43,515 nucleotides of DNA from a virus: positions 1-43,515 of the IMG/VR virus record IMGVR_UViG_3300034118_001088; one strand, given 5' to 3'. The notes below the pieces were generated by a model. That model saw only the letters and a list, made by a program, of their open reading frames with translations, did not search any database and had not been told where the DNA came from. How positions within the stretch are numbered: the first letter of the stretch is position 1; every line of letters starts with the position of its first letter. Shown piece by piece: positions 9,301 to 18,440 of this stretch. Position numbers and translations under genes: made by a program.

Positions 9301-12300
9301 ACGCGGGGCAAATGGCGCTGTTCCCCAGTGAGCAGAAGAAGCTCGCTGTGACGCGGGCAACACCGGAAGAGTTTCAGCAATATCTTGGCGGTGAGGCGGC
9401 AGAACGGTTGCGCAAGCAGGCCGAACCGGTCGAGAAGAAGGTTGCGCGTGCAAGAGAAAAACTTGACGCTGTTAACGACAAAATTTCTGAACTCACTGGC
9501 ACGGTTAACGAAATTGAAGACGCGCTGGCCAACGCCTACCCGTTCTTGCGGCTGAATGCGCTGAGAGAAGAACTGGCTGCGCTTGAGTCGCTTCCTCGAA
9601 CAAACTTAGGCGAGTACTCTGACGGCGTTACGCAGCGCATGGGTGCGCTGCGCGAAGCACTTCGTGTAGCCGAAGAGCAAGAAACCAAGCTGATCGAAGC
9701 GCGCAGCAAGCTGAAGACTGAAAAAATTCAGTCTCTGCAAGACGAGCTTGCCGCAGTGCAAAAAGATTTTGGGAGCGTTTTGCAAGCCGTTGCGCGTCGG
9801 GGGCAACTCAAGGCTGCGGTTAACGAACTCCAGTTGTCTGCTAACCAGACGAACGACTTCATCGACACGATGAAGGTCAGCGACGAAGACAAGCGTTTGC
9901 TGAAGGAACAGTTGGCTGACAACCCGCTTGGTAAGCATCTCAACTCCCTCAACACCCAGTTTTCGTCGCTTAGCACGGCCCTTGCCCGCATTGATGCAGT
10001 TGCGCGTGTTTCGGAAGCTGACCGGCGCGTGCGCGAATACGAAGCCCAGAAGGGTGGTGATCGCACGGTCTTGGCGATGGCTAAGCGCGAACTGCGCGCA
10101 GCCCAGGCAGCAGCGTCCAAGCTCAAGAAAGATATTGGCGCACTAGAAGCCAGGAGCGCGGCACAAGAAGGTGTTAACCGCCGTGCGCAGGCGGCGCGCA
10201 ACAAAGCCGAAGCTGAACTCAAACGCACCGCGAAGTACAAGGCGCAGCAAGCCACGCTTGAGCGACAGCAGAAAGCGCCCGAAGGCGTTGATCAGTTTGG
10301 TCAGCCCCTGCGGTCAATGGCGTACGACCCCATTACCGACGCGCAGCGCGCGGCACGGGAAGATGACACGCCCACCATCTTGGCCGACGAGATGCGGCAG
10401 GTGCGGGGCAACCCGCAACAGGTGCTCAAGGGCTACCGTGCGTACATCAGCACGCTTACGAAGAAACTCCAAGAAGCCTACGACACTGCGCGTAGGCAGA
10501 CCGTCGAGGGTGTGAAAGAGCGCGCGCCTTACGAAGCTGCTCTGCGTGCATACACGGAAGCCAAAACATCCGAGGCCCGCGCCAACTTGATGCCCATCGT
10601 AAACCGGCTTGAGACGGCGTACAACGACGCGGTTACCAACGCGCTCAACGCCCGGGTAATGCCCAAGGGTTTGGTTGGCTACCAAGAGGCGCTGACAGAA
10701 ATGCTGCGTCGTGAGGCGTGGCTGAAGAACCTGATCGACACTGGCACCGTCGAGGTGGCTGAACCACCTAAGCCGCGCAAGCGCAAGACCGACGCAGAAC
10801 TCAAAGAGATTCAGTCGGTGCTTACGGAAAAAGAGTTTGCCGAAGCTGCAGCGCGTGTTGGCGCCCCTGCGCTTGACATCACTGCGACGACCAAGTCTGA
10901 GATTGAGGCTGAGCGCAAGCCCAAGGGTACGCTGTACAGCAGCAAAGGCGTTGGGCAAGAGACTCTCCTTGATGAAGATGCCATCAAGGAGCGGAAGGAG
11001 CAACAGACACTGTTGCGCAAGACGCTCACGCCTGAAGAAAAAGCTACCTTTGAAACCAACACCATCATCAAGCAGGCGATGGATAAGGTGCAGCGCAAAG
11101 AGCCGCTGACCGAGTTGGAGCAATTGCTTCTTGGTGACTACAACCGAAGCCGCCTTGAGAACAAGGCTGCGTTGCTCAGGCAGAACAAATTCAAGTTGGA
11201 AGCCGAGACGGCTGTCGCCAAAGGGCGCACCGCAAAGGAAGAGACAGCGGAATCTTTTGAGGACATTGCGCAGGCTGAGCGCGAAGAAGCTGACCGCGAG
11301 TTTGCTGAAGTCGAAGTTGCTGAGCCAGACATTGCCGACCTCTTTGGCGTTGGACGCAAGTCCAAGGCTGAGTATCTGGCAGCGGTGCAAGAAGAGATTG
11401 GCGCCAAGGGTGAGAGCATCCTTGGCCGCGTAGCAACTGCCCGAGGACAACTCAAAGACATTCAGCGGCAGCTTGACTTCATTGAGGCCAACAAGCGTGG
11501 GCCAGAAGTTGACGGCAAGCCTACGCTGTCACCCAAGCAGGAGGCCCGTCAGAAAGAACTGTTGGCTGAGAAGGAAGCAGCTACCGCTAAACTGGCCAGC
11601 CTTGAAGCGCGATTGAGCAAGATCAAAGCCCCCGCGCCCGACACGCTGCAGCAACTGGCTGCGACTGCGTCGCAAGGGCCTGCGTTGAAAGAAGAAGTTG
11701 ATAGTGAGAAGAGCGCAGCGGTTGTTATGAGCAACATCGCTGAGTCCACCACTAACGACCTTACCCGCGCAGTGGCAGACCGCCTGAAGCTGCTCCTGGG
11801 CAACACCCGCGTTGAGATCGTCAATGATCTGCGTGACCCGGATGGGCAGGCAGCATACGGTCAGGCTGCGGCTGACGGTTCCTTCATTCGCCTGGATGCC
11901 AAGTACGGACTGAATGAGCGCACGGCTGTCCACGAAGGTGTGCACGCCGCTACCGAGCGCGTCATTCAAATGCCCGAGGATCAGCTTACGGATGATCAGC
12001 GCCGTGCCAAGCGGGAACTGGAAGAACTTTTCGAGGCGTATAAGAAGTTAAAGGGTGCGACAAACGAGAACGCCAAAACATCTTTGAGTGAGTTTGCGTC
12101 TGAGGCGCTGTCCGACGACGTGATGCAGGCAGAGATGCGGCAGCAGAAGTGGACGCTGCGCCACATGTGGGACTCGTTCAAGAGCGCGCTCTTGCGGATG
12201 CTTGGCATCAAGACGCCGGAGAACATGCTCGAAGCCACTCTGGCTGCGGTCGATAACCTGATGACAAAGGTGCCGCGTCCGACCCAGGCCGACAACGCGC

Positions 12301-14909
12301 TGTTGGCCCCGAAGGTACTCAATCAGCCGCGCAATCTGAACCCGGCCCTGGCCGAGGCGGATGCGTTCGGGCGCAGCATCGTTGCGGGCAACCAATCTTG
12401 GTGGCAACCCATCCGCGCCAAGTCCAGCGGTCTGGCGATGGAGACGGGTCTGGTAGATCGTTTTGCCGGGTTCGAGCGCCTGTCCAAGTACATGGACAAG
12501 CTCAAGGGCACGCAGATGATGTACTACCTGCGCATGTACGACCAGCGCATGAACTTCACGGCGCAGTCTGTGGCCAACGGCGCACTGGACGTCCGCGAAG
12601 TCCAGCGTAGGGATGGTGAGCGCGAGTTCATTGTCGAGAGCCAGACCGGCCCAAGCCTGCGGCAAGTGGCCGTTACGCTCAAGGGCGCGGCGCGCCTTGT
12701 CGGCGATGTCGATGCTACGAGCCGTCTGTTCACCCTGTATCTGGCCGCAAAGCGCGCTGAGCGTGTGGGCTTCGACAAGCTCGATCTGCGCGACCCCAAG
12801 ATCACTGAGCAGAAGCTGCGGGATACCGTGGCCCAGGTTAGGTCTGTCGAGGGGCTGCAGGACATCTTCGACAACGCTCGGGACATCTACAACCAGTACA
12901 ACGAGAACCTCGTGCGCTTCGCCCAGAAGGCAGGCGTGCTGAGCAAGAAAGACGCAGACGCACTGCTCGCATCCAAGGACTACATTCCCTGGTACCGCGA
13001 GCGCAACGGCGTTGCTGAACTGGCGCTTGGCGGGCTGACTCCGATCAAACTGGGTAACGTCAAGGACATGCCGCACCTGCAGGAGTTGGTGGGTGGCGAT
13101 AAGCCGATCCTCGACTTCATGATCAGTTCGGTGCAGAACACCAACATGATGGTGGACTTGGCGCTGCGCAATCTGGCCACCCGCAACGCGATGTTTGAGT
13201 TGCTTGATCTGGGCATGGCCAAGATCACATCCAAGCCTGTTGACGGCCCGGAGGTTGTGCGGTTCAAGCACAACGGCGAAGACCGCTACGCGGTTCTTGA
13301 AACCGATACTGTCGAAGTCGGCGGTAAGAAGGTCAACACGGGCGTCAACGCGGACATCTTGGTCAAGGGCATGGAGGGCATCCCACTCCAGACCACCGGC
13401 ATCATGCGTGCGCTTACGGTTCCGACGCAGTTGCTGCGCCGCGCTGTGACACTGAACCCGCTGTACATGGTGCGTCAGTTGATGCGTGACTCACTGGCCG
13501 CTTCGATTGCGTCTGGTGCTGACTTCCCGCCAGTGCTGGGTGCGCTCCGTGAGATCGAGAGTTCTGCCAAGGGCACGCTTGAGCGGCGCGGCATCACCGG
13601 TGGGCAGATGTTTACCGGCACACAGGAAGACCTCAGCAAGATCATGCGTGATCTTGTCGGGGGTCGGTCAGCCATTACCAAGACCCTCGGCGCGCTGGAG
13701 TGGGCGGGTATGGAAGCTGACGCTCTGACTCGCCGCGCTCAGTACAACAGCTACATCAAGCAGGGCATGTCCGAGATGGAGGCCACGCTGCTCTCGCTGG
13801 AGTCGATGAACTTCAACAAGCGCGGTGCGTCGCCCAGTGCCCACATGGCGAACTCCTTGTACCCGTTCTTCAACGCACAGGTGCAAGGTCTGAACGTGCT
13901 GTACCGGGCTATGTTCGGCCAGATTACGGCAGGCGAGCGTGCTCGGATCAAGGCCAAGCTCATCACGCGCGGCGCCATGCTGATGGCGGCTACCTTGGCC
14001 TACGCCCACGCGATGCAGGACGACGAGGCGTACAAGAACGCGCTGCCTGCTGAGAAGTATGGCAACTGGTTCATTCGCCTTCCTGGCGTGTCGGAGCCCC
14101 TACGCATTCCGATCCCGTTTGAAATCGGCTACATCTTCAAGGCGTTGCCCGAGGCGCTCTACAACACCATCGTCAACGAGCGTGGCGGGGAGCAAGCCAA
14201 GGAGGCACTGCTCGGTATCTTGCGCAACACCATCCCTGGCGGCTCTGCTTACTTCATCCCGCAAGCCATGAAGCCCGCCATCGAGGTGATGACCAACTAC
14301 TCGATGTTTACCGAGCGCCCGCTGCTGTCGGCCAAGGAGCAGGCACTGCTGCCGGAGTATCAGTACCGCGAGAAGACGACCGAACTGGCAAAGCTCTTCG
14401 GTGGTGCGACGGGCGTCAGCCCCATCAAACTGGAGGCGCTCATCAGCGGCTACTTCAGCACGATGGGTATGGCGCTGCTGCAGGCGGCAAGCCTGCCGAT
14501 CCCCACAAAGGACACGCCGGAGAAGGCCACCAAGCGCCTGTCCGACATGCCGGTGGTTGGCAGCGCCTTCCAGCCCAACGATGCCCGGTGGGTCATCAAC
14601 AGCACCTACGACGCCCTGGACGACTCGCGCAAAGTTCAGTCGTCGTTCAACGAGTTGGTCAACCGAGGTGACAAGGCTGAGGCCCGTGCGCTGCTCGACG
14701 CCCGTGCCAACGAGTACGCCCGGGCTGAACTGGCGGGCTACTACCGACAGGAGATGGGTGAGTTGACGCAGGTCGAAGCCGCCATCCGGGCATCCAACAA
14801 GACGCCAGACGAGAAGCGCGCGCTGTTGGATCGGATTCAGCAGGTGAAGATCAAGCTGTCGTCTATGGTGCGGGACGCTTCGGACGCCGCGAAGTTGAGG
14901 GAGATGTGA
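6351..14909 (+). CDS. Giant polyvalent virion protein with HEXXH metallopeptidase motif and LPD38-like C-terminus
   Basis: 2852 residues; ATG preceded by AGGAAG. The N-terminus (about 1-35) has YSVQGPDGRIYDVEGPAGA. Residues about 137-169 are a Gly/Ala zipper that could span a membrane. Residues about 310-1800 are mostly charged Ala/Glu/Lys/Gln helices, likely coiled coil. At 1861-1865 is HEGVH inside TAVHEGVHAATE, a zinc-metallopeptidase signature (ligands His1861 and His1865, catalytic Glu1862). The C-terminal part from about 2340 (NPLYMVRQLMRDSLAASI at 2369) resembles the large polyvalent protein associated domain LPD38, as recalled from that family. No T7- or N4-type RNA polymerase motif was found. 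Such proteins are thought to enter the cell with phage DNA and act on host factors. Delivery by ejection and protease activity are inferred. Confidence 0.8.
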   Translation: MPIYSVQGPDGRIYDVEGPAGASEEQIIAVVKQQIAQQPKPSEGVLAAVGKGAESALSALRAGVKGIYAPEEAEREARAREEDIARRYANQIGTDLIKKAYEERGLLAAAGEVARQSPLAIAQQAPNIATTLASARLGAMAGTALGPAGTLAGGVLGGIAGAVVPSALQQFAGNIRAQGEADREAGRPVSIDRAAAAAAAVPQAALDVAATFVPLGRTLAGKALGPGVAKMLEKGAEEGAEKLAKETLLKTLAKGTAVGALAEIPTEVTQQMLERAQAGLPLLSEDALKEYGETAYQTSLLAPIGAAGRVAERGAARERVEVREELERGKALKEQREQERLAEEKAAAEKQTPEYALNFMQQHDALQKEYNDLGDLLKQKLPPGASFAEKQTYEAQKKRRNELATQLKEQAPEYNRSKAIAAPLLQAQAAARAAEQQRAAQEQQTRMQEEQLAGPMQQLSIPGMEPQVLGEAPEAAPEGEAIDYAAQANNLRNYLDELRTKAQTTKVLSEKLALGEEFSRVQKALKEAEVLASQTPKPADKQLELLRKKMEVAEEEGDIDAQVKLAKKLQEMGITDLSQIGAQQGLDLGKPRELPPLETRSQFAARVYKPGAPDIEAQEQALREEEARAEEQRLADERRQQRLAPEVVALRRVAERPVPRMQFAMPVEAEKLVDRIMAATDPAQQSRVITSLTQQLSMAPATMRYDRATALLRDVQEKAKTAEGDEKVRLERRATQLERAQNALGKEVNRRLFDITTDLGEQGLVPRNVLKPTGEARRVPGGFQLFGEAEPAAREVTREELQERLTRAMASNRLSDEAYDFLSRVENVLPEQDRDGFYGQLDAQLRRIESGEEGMARPGAGRVTTLQAFPAEGRADVAGATLANAEDRARRDLYQKKLKEGMAPDAASALVFKASREELIAAAEAENPALARTIKTASAAVTKRPARDIGEDTLRGPSAKAVPLSLQAELEPFVEQAERAREEDAGQMALFPSEQKKLAVTRATPEEFQQYLGGEAAERLRKQAEPVEKKVARAREKLDAVNDKISELTGTVNEIEDALANAYPFLRLNALREELAALESLPRTNLGEYSDGVTQRMGALREALRVAEEQETKLIEARSKLKTEKIQSLQDELAAVQKDFGSVLQAVARRGQLKAAVNELQLSANQTNDFIDTMKVSDEDKRLLKEQLADNPLGKHLNSLNTQFSSLSTALARIDAVARVSEADRRVREYEAQKGGDRTVLAMAKRELRAAQAAASKLKKDIGALEARSAAQEGVNRRAQAARNKAEAELKRTAKYKAQQATLERQQKAPEGVDQFGQPLRSMAYDPITDAQRAAREDDTPTILADEMRQVRGNPQQVLKGYRAYISTLTKKLQEAYDTARRQTVEGVKERAPYEAALRAYTEAKTSEARANLMPIVNRLETAYNDAVTNALNARVMPKGLVGYQEALTEMLRREAWLKNLIDTGTVEVAEPPKPRKRKTDAELKEIQSVLTEKEFAEAAARVGAPALDITATTKSEIEAERKPKGTLYSSKGVGQETLLDEDAIKERKEQQTLLRKTLTPEEKATFETNTIIKQAMDKVQRKEPLTELEQLLLGDYNRSRLENKAALLRQNKFKLEAETAVAKGRTAKEETAESFEDIAQAEREEADREFAEVEVAEPDIADLFGVGRKSKAEYLAAVQEEIGAKGESILGRVATARGQLKDIQRQLDFIEANKRGPEVDGKPTLSPKQEARQKELLAEKEAATAKLASLEARLSKIKAPAPDTLQQLAATASQGPALKEEVDSEKSAAVVMSNIAESTTNDLTRAVADRLKLLLGNTRVEIVNDLRDPDGQAAYGQAAADGSFIRLDAKYGLNERTAVHEGVHAATERVIQMPEDQLTDDQRRAKRELEELFEAYKKLKGATNENAKTSLSEFASEALSDDVMQAEMRQQKWTLRHMWDSFKSALLRMLGIKTPENMLEATLAAVDNLMTKVPRPTQADNALLAPKVLNQPRNLNPALAEADAFGRSIVAGNQSWWQPIRAKSSGLAMETGLVDRFAGFERLSKYMDKLKGTQMMYYLRMYDQRMNFTAQSVANGALDVREVQRRDGEREFIVESQTGPSLRQVAVTLKGAARLVGDVDATSRLFTLYLAAKRAERVGFDKLDLRDPKITEQKLRDTVAQVRSVEGLQDIFDNARDIYNQYNENLVRFAQKAGVLSKKDADALLASKDYIPWYRERNGVAELALGGLTPIKLGNVKDMPHLQELVGGDKPILDFMISSVQNTNMMVDLALRNLATRNAMFELLDLGMAKITSKPVDGPEVVRFKHNGEDRYAVLETDTVEVGGKKVNTGVNADILVKGMEGIPLQTTGIMRALTVPTQLLRRAVTLNPLYMVRQLMRDSLAASIASGADFPPVLGALREIESSAKGTLERRGITGGQMFTGTQEDLSKIMRDLVGGRSAITKTLGALEWAGMEADALTRRAQYNSYIKQGMSEMEATLLSLESMNFNKRGASPSAHMANSLYPFFNAQVQGLNVLYRAMFGQITAGERARIKAKLITRGAMLMAATLAYAHAMQDDEAYKNALPAEKYGNWFIRLPGVSEPLRIPIPFEIGYIFKALPEALYNTIVNERGGEQAKEALLGILRNTIPGGSAYFIPQAMKPAIEVMTNYSMFTERPLLSAKEQALLPEYQYREKTTELAKLFGGATGVSPIKLEALISGYFSTMGMALLQAASLPIPTKDTPEKATKRLSDMPVVGSAFQPNDARWVINSTYDALDDSRKVQSSFNELVNRGDKAEARALLDARANEYARAELAGYYRQEMGELTQVEAAIRASNKTPDEKRALLDRIQQVKIKLSSMVRDASDAAKLREM

Positions 14910-15093
14910 CGTGCTTGGTGTGCCGGTAAAACAGCACACCCTGCATGCCCTGGTGGATAGCGTACATAGCGTGCGCGTCCACCACCCGCTGCCTGACAGC
15001 GTCCACTAGCCCCGCCTCACGCGTGGCGTCGAGGTCTAGGGCAGGGATGAAAAACCCCTGCCCCTTCTCAAGCGTCGTCCACGGCAGCTTCAC
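14863..15093 (-). CDS. Small conserved-looking protein, convergent with the giant gene
   Basis: 76 residues from a GTG at 15093 (GCAGGG lies upstream); a TTG at 15099 is an alternative start. The N-terminal half reads like a real protein: KLPWTTLEKGQGFFIPALD, then helical sequence and GVLFYR, then a basic Ser/Pro/Arg tail. No function is recognised. Its start overlaps the 3' end of the primase gene by 26 nt, so it is probably the last gene of the minus-strand operon. Its own 3' end runs 47 nt antisense into the end of the 2852-residue gene. The codon pattern and sensible N-terminus support a real gene, but no homology search was possible. Confidence 0.6.
   Translation of the reverse strand: MKLPWTTLEKGQGFFIPALDLDATREAGLVDAVRQRVVDAHAMYAIHQGMQGVLFYRHTKHVTSPSTSRRPKRPAP
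14917..14940. terminator. Hairpin at the convergent gene ends
   Basis: GGTGTGC (14917-14923) pairs with GCACACC (14934-14940) around a 10-nt loop, just after the stop of the giant plus-strand gene. No T-tract follows on either strand, so a classical rho-independent terminator is not shown. The location between convergent operons is what suggests a transcription stop. Confidence 0.35.
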
Positions 15094-17947
15094 GCTCAAC
15101 CCTGCGCCTGATGCACATGGCTCGGATGCGCATCTGCGGCCCCCTAGTGCGGGCCATCATGTCCTTGCGCATGTACGACACGGTGTAGCCATCGATCTGC
15201 TCTAGTTGCTTCTTGAAGTCTTCGTAACCGAAAGACATCGCCACGCAGTGTGAGCGGATGACCTGCTCCTCGATGAAGTAGTCCACGTACCCGGCCACTT
15301 CGATCTCGTGCTCCACGCGCCCCAACACCTTGTTGCGCGTGATCGTCTGGTCGATGATCTCCCCGCTGCCCAGTGCAGCCAACACCTTGCCGTCGCTCTT
15401 CTTGATCACGACGAACTGGCCGTAGCTGTCGCGGGTGAAAGCGTTGAGCACATCTTCTGCCGTGCGCACGCCGTTGCGCACCACGCGGCGGGCCTTGTCC
15501 ACCATGCGCTTGAGACTCTTGATGATCTCCGCGACGGGCAGGTCGATGATGCCTGCGTACTTGGACGAGACGAGGATGGCGCTTGCGATCATCGCGCCGC
15601 AGCCACCGGCCCAGAAACGCTCATCACCAGTCATCTGCCAGTCGCGCTTGATCATGGCGATGGTTTCCCGGGTCACGCGCTCAGCCGTCTCCTGGTTCTG
15701 CACGAGCCAGCGCACGTAGGCTTCACCAGCCACACCGTAGTTCTCCTGCAGGACGCGGATAGTCTGCTCTTCCTCGGGCGTCCAGTTCAGCTTCTCCTCG
15801 GGCGTCCACTCCAGCATCCGCAGCAACTCGCCTTGGGAAGTGTGCGCTCGCACACCAGCCATGTAGTCCTGCATGTGGGTGTTGGACGTGAAGAGCGCCA
15901 GAGTCGCCCACGACACGAGGTTGATGCGCTCGCGGTTGTGGTGAACCTCCGACTTCTCCTTGCCCTGGCCCTCGGACAGGTCGAAAACCATGCCCGGGAA
16001 CCACTCCATGTCGTGACGCGACTTGTGCGTGATTTCGTCCGATGTGAAGGGGAGTGAGTTAAGATTGCCAATCCGCTGCTGCATCGTAACGGGGGAGGTG
16101 CTTTTGCCTGTGCGATATCGCACCGGGTGCCCCCACACCGAATTGAGCAGCGACAGCGCCAAGGATTTACCCGTACCCGACTGGGTTGAGCCTGCATGGA
16201 ACGTCAGGCAGGGCATCTGGGTGAAGCGCATGAGCGGGGCGCCGAAAGAGATGCACGAGATCGCCAACAGGTCGTACAACTCCCGCTTGATCAGCATCTG
16301 AGGGAAGCGCCGCCACTTCTCCAGGTTACCCGCCGAGCGCGTGATGCGGGTGATGTTCTGCAGGTCGGGCATGGGCACCGTGCGGGTGGTGCCGTCTGGC
16401 AGGTAAATCTTGCCGCTGTAGACGAAGGTGCCGTCCTCTTGCCACCCGTACTGGCCGGGAATCTTGACGGTTTTCTTGTTGACGCTGGCCTCCTCGACGC
16501 AGGCCCGGACGTACTCGAACAGGTTCTTGTCGTTGCCTGACCCGTACGAGGCCATGATGTTCTGCGCGGCCAGGGCCTTGATCAACTCGTCCTTGCTGAC
16601 CGACGCCTTCTGTGGGAACAGGACATCCGCAGGCTTGCCTGGGCGGTGCGCGATCATGTGGACGGTGTGCTCGTTCTCCTTGTTCAGGATGTCCACCACG
16701 AACATGTCGTAGGGCAGGATCATGACCTGCTGCTTGCGCTTGTTGCCGTCCGCGTCCTCGACCATCTTCTCCACGTACACGCCGCCGTTGACCCCATAGG
16801 CGTAACCCCGGGGAGGCGTCGGGCGCACCACCTTGATGGTGGGCGCATCGGGATCGTCCGGGTCAGCCGGGGTGATCTCCAGTTCCTTCTCCGACGTGTC
16901 GGCCATGACCTCCCGGCCCAGGGCCAGGGGGTTGGTGATCTTGCCGAAGTGCTTGCAGTTCTGGCAAACGCCTGGATTTTCGCTATCGAACTTGATGCAG
17001 GGATAGGGGCCTTTAATATCCCGCAGCTTGGCGTGCATCCGGTCTTCGTCGTACGGGTGCAGTTGGCTGAGCATGACTGCCGCCTTGTCCCCGTCCGCGC
17101 AGTACTTGGCCTGACTCAGCAGCCCGCGCCACAGCGGCTCCATGCCGTCGTCCTCGGCGTTCTCCACGTAGTGGGCCAACTGCGCGCAGCCGTCCCCGCT
17201 ACTGGTGCGCTTCATGATCGTGCCGAAACGCACGACGCTGTTGGCCAGCATCTGCACGCCCGTCTTGGTGGCGTTGATCGGGCGCTTGCCTGGGAGGTCA
17301 ATCAGCGGTGCCGGGGTGGGCACGGCTGTGCCCAACAGGCTGCTGAGCTTGGCGAAGAACTCGTCAGCATCGAGGACAGCCGCGCCTTGCGACAGGACTT
17401 CCACCGGCCTGGGCTCGCCGTATTTCTTCTTGAAGTTCTTGGTGCCAGGGATGCGCAGCACCCGGGCGGCGTCCGCCGTGACCGTGTTGTCGATGGCCAG
17501 TTCGCGCTGCTTGCACAGGCGCTTGAACGCCTCCGCGATGGGCTTCCACTGGGCCACAGTCAGGGGTTTGTCGAACGGCCAGTAGCAATGCAGCCCGCCG
17601 CCAGAGGCGACGATCCACGGGTTGCCATAGGCGTCCAGCCCAGTATCGGCTAGGAACGCATCAAGTGCGGACTGAGCAGCCTCGCGGCTCTCGTACCCGT
17701 CCATGTCGATGAACAAGGACTTGATGTACTCGGCGTTGTCGGCGGTGCGCTTACCCCGATCCGCAAACGTAGCAAGCGCGAAATACACATCCTGCTGCCC
17801 CTCAAGCCAGCTTCGTGCGTGTGTGGGTATCTCAGCCAAGTCTTCGGTGAAGACGTGCTGTTTCTTGGGTGAGGAGAGTTCTGCCGCACAGTAATACCCG
17901 TGACCCGGAGACGGCAAAACCGCCGCTAAGAAATCTAGCGGTTCCAT
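15068..17947 (-). CDS. Primase-helicase (AEP primase domain plus DUF927-type helicase domain)
   Basis: 959 residues. The N-terminal domain has archaeo-eukaryotic primase motifs: FIDMDG with metal-binding Asp81 and Asp83, SGGGLHCYWPF with His120, and a third motif region RVLRIPGTKNFK near 163-174. A Cys-containing segment (GVCQNCKHFG, near 325) may bind zinc. The C-terminal half resembles DUF927 helicase-like ATPases: AGSTQSGTGKS with Walker A Lys594, followed by TSDEITHKS. This is the organisation of plasmid and phage primase-helicases that prime and unwind at the fork. It works with DNA polymerase A encoded 5 kb upstream in the same block. Its start follows the stop of the 65-residue gene by 12 nt. 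The family call is strong; in vitro activity is inferred. Confidence 0.9.
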   Translation of the reverse strand: MEPLDFLAAVLPSPGHGYYCAAELSSPKKQHVFTEDLAEIPTHARSWLEGQQDVYFALATFADRGKRTADNAEYIKSLFIDMDGYESREAAQSALDAFLADTGLDAYGNPWIVASGGGLHCYWPFDKPLTVAQWKPIAEAFKRLCKQRELAIDNTVTADAARVLRIPGTKNFKKKYGEPRPVEVLSQGAAVLDADEFFAKLSSLLGTAVPTPAPLIDLPGKRPINATKTGVQMLANSVVRFGTIMKRTSSGDGCAQLAHYVENAEDDGMEPLWRGLLSQAKYCADGDKAAVMLSQLHPYDEDRMHAKLRDIKGPYPCIKFDSENPGVCQNCKHFGKITNPLALGREVMADTSEKELEITPADPDDPDAPTIKVVRPTPPRGYAYGVNGGVYVEKMVEDADGNKRKQQVMILPYDMFVVDILNKENEHTVHMIAHRPGKPADVLFPQKASVSKDELIKALAAQNIMASYGSGNDKNLFEYVRACVEEASVNKKTVKIPGQYGWQEDGTFVYSGKIYLPDGTTRTVPMPDLQNITRITRSAGNLEKWRRFPQMLIKRELYDLLAISCISFGAPLMRFTQMPCLTFHAGSTQSGTGKSLALSLLNSVWGHPVRYRTGKSTSPVTMQQRIGNLNSLPFTSDEITHKSRHDMEWFPGMVFDLSEGQGKEKSEVHHNRERINLVSWATLALFTSNTHMQDYMAGVRAHTSQGELLRMLEWTPEEKLNWTPEEEQTIRVLQENYGVAGEAYVRWLVQNQETAERVTRETIAMIKRDWQMTGDERFWAGGCGAMIASAILVSSKYAGIIDLPVAEIIKSLKRMVDKARRVVRNGVRTAEDVLNAFTRDSYGQFVVIKKSDGKVLAALGSGEIIDQTITRNKVLGRVEHEIEVAGYVDYFIEEQVIRSHCVAMSFGYEDFKKQLEQIDGYTVSYMRKDMMARTRGPQMRIRAMCIRRRVEREAAVDDA

Positions 17948-17959
17948 GAATGTCCCGAG

Positions 17960-18157
17960 TTATTCGTTGAAGGGCAGCGGCAGTTGGTTGGGGTTGGTAC
18001 GCGCCCGTTCGTGCTCTTTGTCTCGCCCGCCGTTGTCCACGCGGTAGGCCAGTTCCACAATGACCTCAGAGGGCAACACGCCCGCCTTGTCGATGATGGC
18101 TTGAATCTGCCTAGCGAACTCGTCGTCGCTCAGGCTTTGATACTGAATTCCTGACAT
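17960..18157 (-). CDS. Small protein of unknown function
   Basis: 65 residues. The start MSGIQYQ at 18157 is chosen because GGAGCAAAGC precedes it; a start 12 nt upstream lacks such a site. The sequence is helical and charged (LSDDEFARQIQAIIDKAGV) and ends in PNQLPLPFNE. That end resembles the short hydrophobic tail some replication proteins use to bind sliding clamps, but this is only a resemblance. It overlaps the HTH gene upstream by 28 nt and is followed by the primase-helicase, so a role in replication is possible. Confidence 0.65.
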   Translation of the reverse strand: MSGIQYQSLSDDEFARQIQAIIDKAGVLPSEVIVELAYRVDNGGRDKEHERARTNPNQLPLPFNE

Positions 18158-18411
18158 GCTTTGCTCCATGCTTGTTCGTTATCGTTGGACTTCATCAGAA
18201 TCTCTAGCAGTTGCTCAACGGCAGGCCGATAAGGCGCGAGCACGGTGTTCTTGCCAGTGATCCAGTTGTATACAGTCTGACGCGATGCGCCCGTGATCTG
18301 GGCGATGCGGATGACCGAGAAGTCCAAATGTACGGCCCAACGCCCGAGTTGACTCCCGAGCGTTTTGGGGGATGCCTTTACGGCCTTAACAGTCTTGACT
18401 GAATAGGACAT
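18130..18411 (-). CDS. Small helix-turn-helix DNA-binding protein
   Basis: 93 residues. The N-terminus is basic (SVKTVKAVKASPKTLG). The middle carries a clear helix-turn-helix (IAQITGASRQTVYNWITGKN), in which the second helix would read DNA. It is like the Cro/XRE class and could be a phage regulator or an origin-binding factor. No good Shine-Dalgarno sequence precedes the ATG; the space is filled by the hairpin at 18419-18434. It lies between the putative ssDNA-binding gene and the primase gene. Confidence 0.75.
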   Translation of the reverse strand: MSYSVKTVKAVKASPKTLGSQLGRWAVHLDFSVIRIAQITGASRQTVYNWITGKNTVLAPYRPAVEQLLEILMKSNDNEQAWSKACQEFSIKA

Positions 18412-18418
18412 GGTGGAA

Positions 18419-18434
18419 GGGGGCCGAAGCCCCC
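18419..18434 (-). terminator. GC hairpin with UUCG loop
   Basis: On the minus strand GGGGGC-TTCG-GCCCCC forms a 6-bp stem with the very stable UUCG tetraloop, followed by TTCC. It lies 7 nt after the stop of the 310-residue gene and directly before the start of the HTH gene. It could attenuate transcription or protect the mRNA end. The short T-tract makes full termination uncertain. Confidence 0.5.
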
Positions 18435-18440
18435 GGTTGA

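Noticed and set aside
6351-14909. N4-like virion RNA polymerase as identity of the giant protein
   Set aside because: None of the expected polymerase motifs was found; the HEXXH site and LPD38-like end argue for a polyvalent protein instead.
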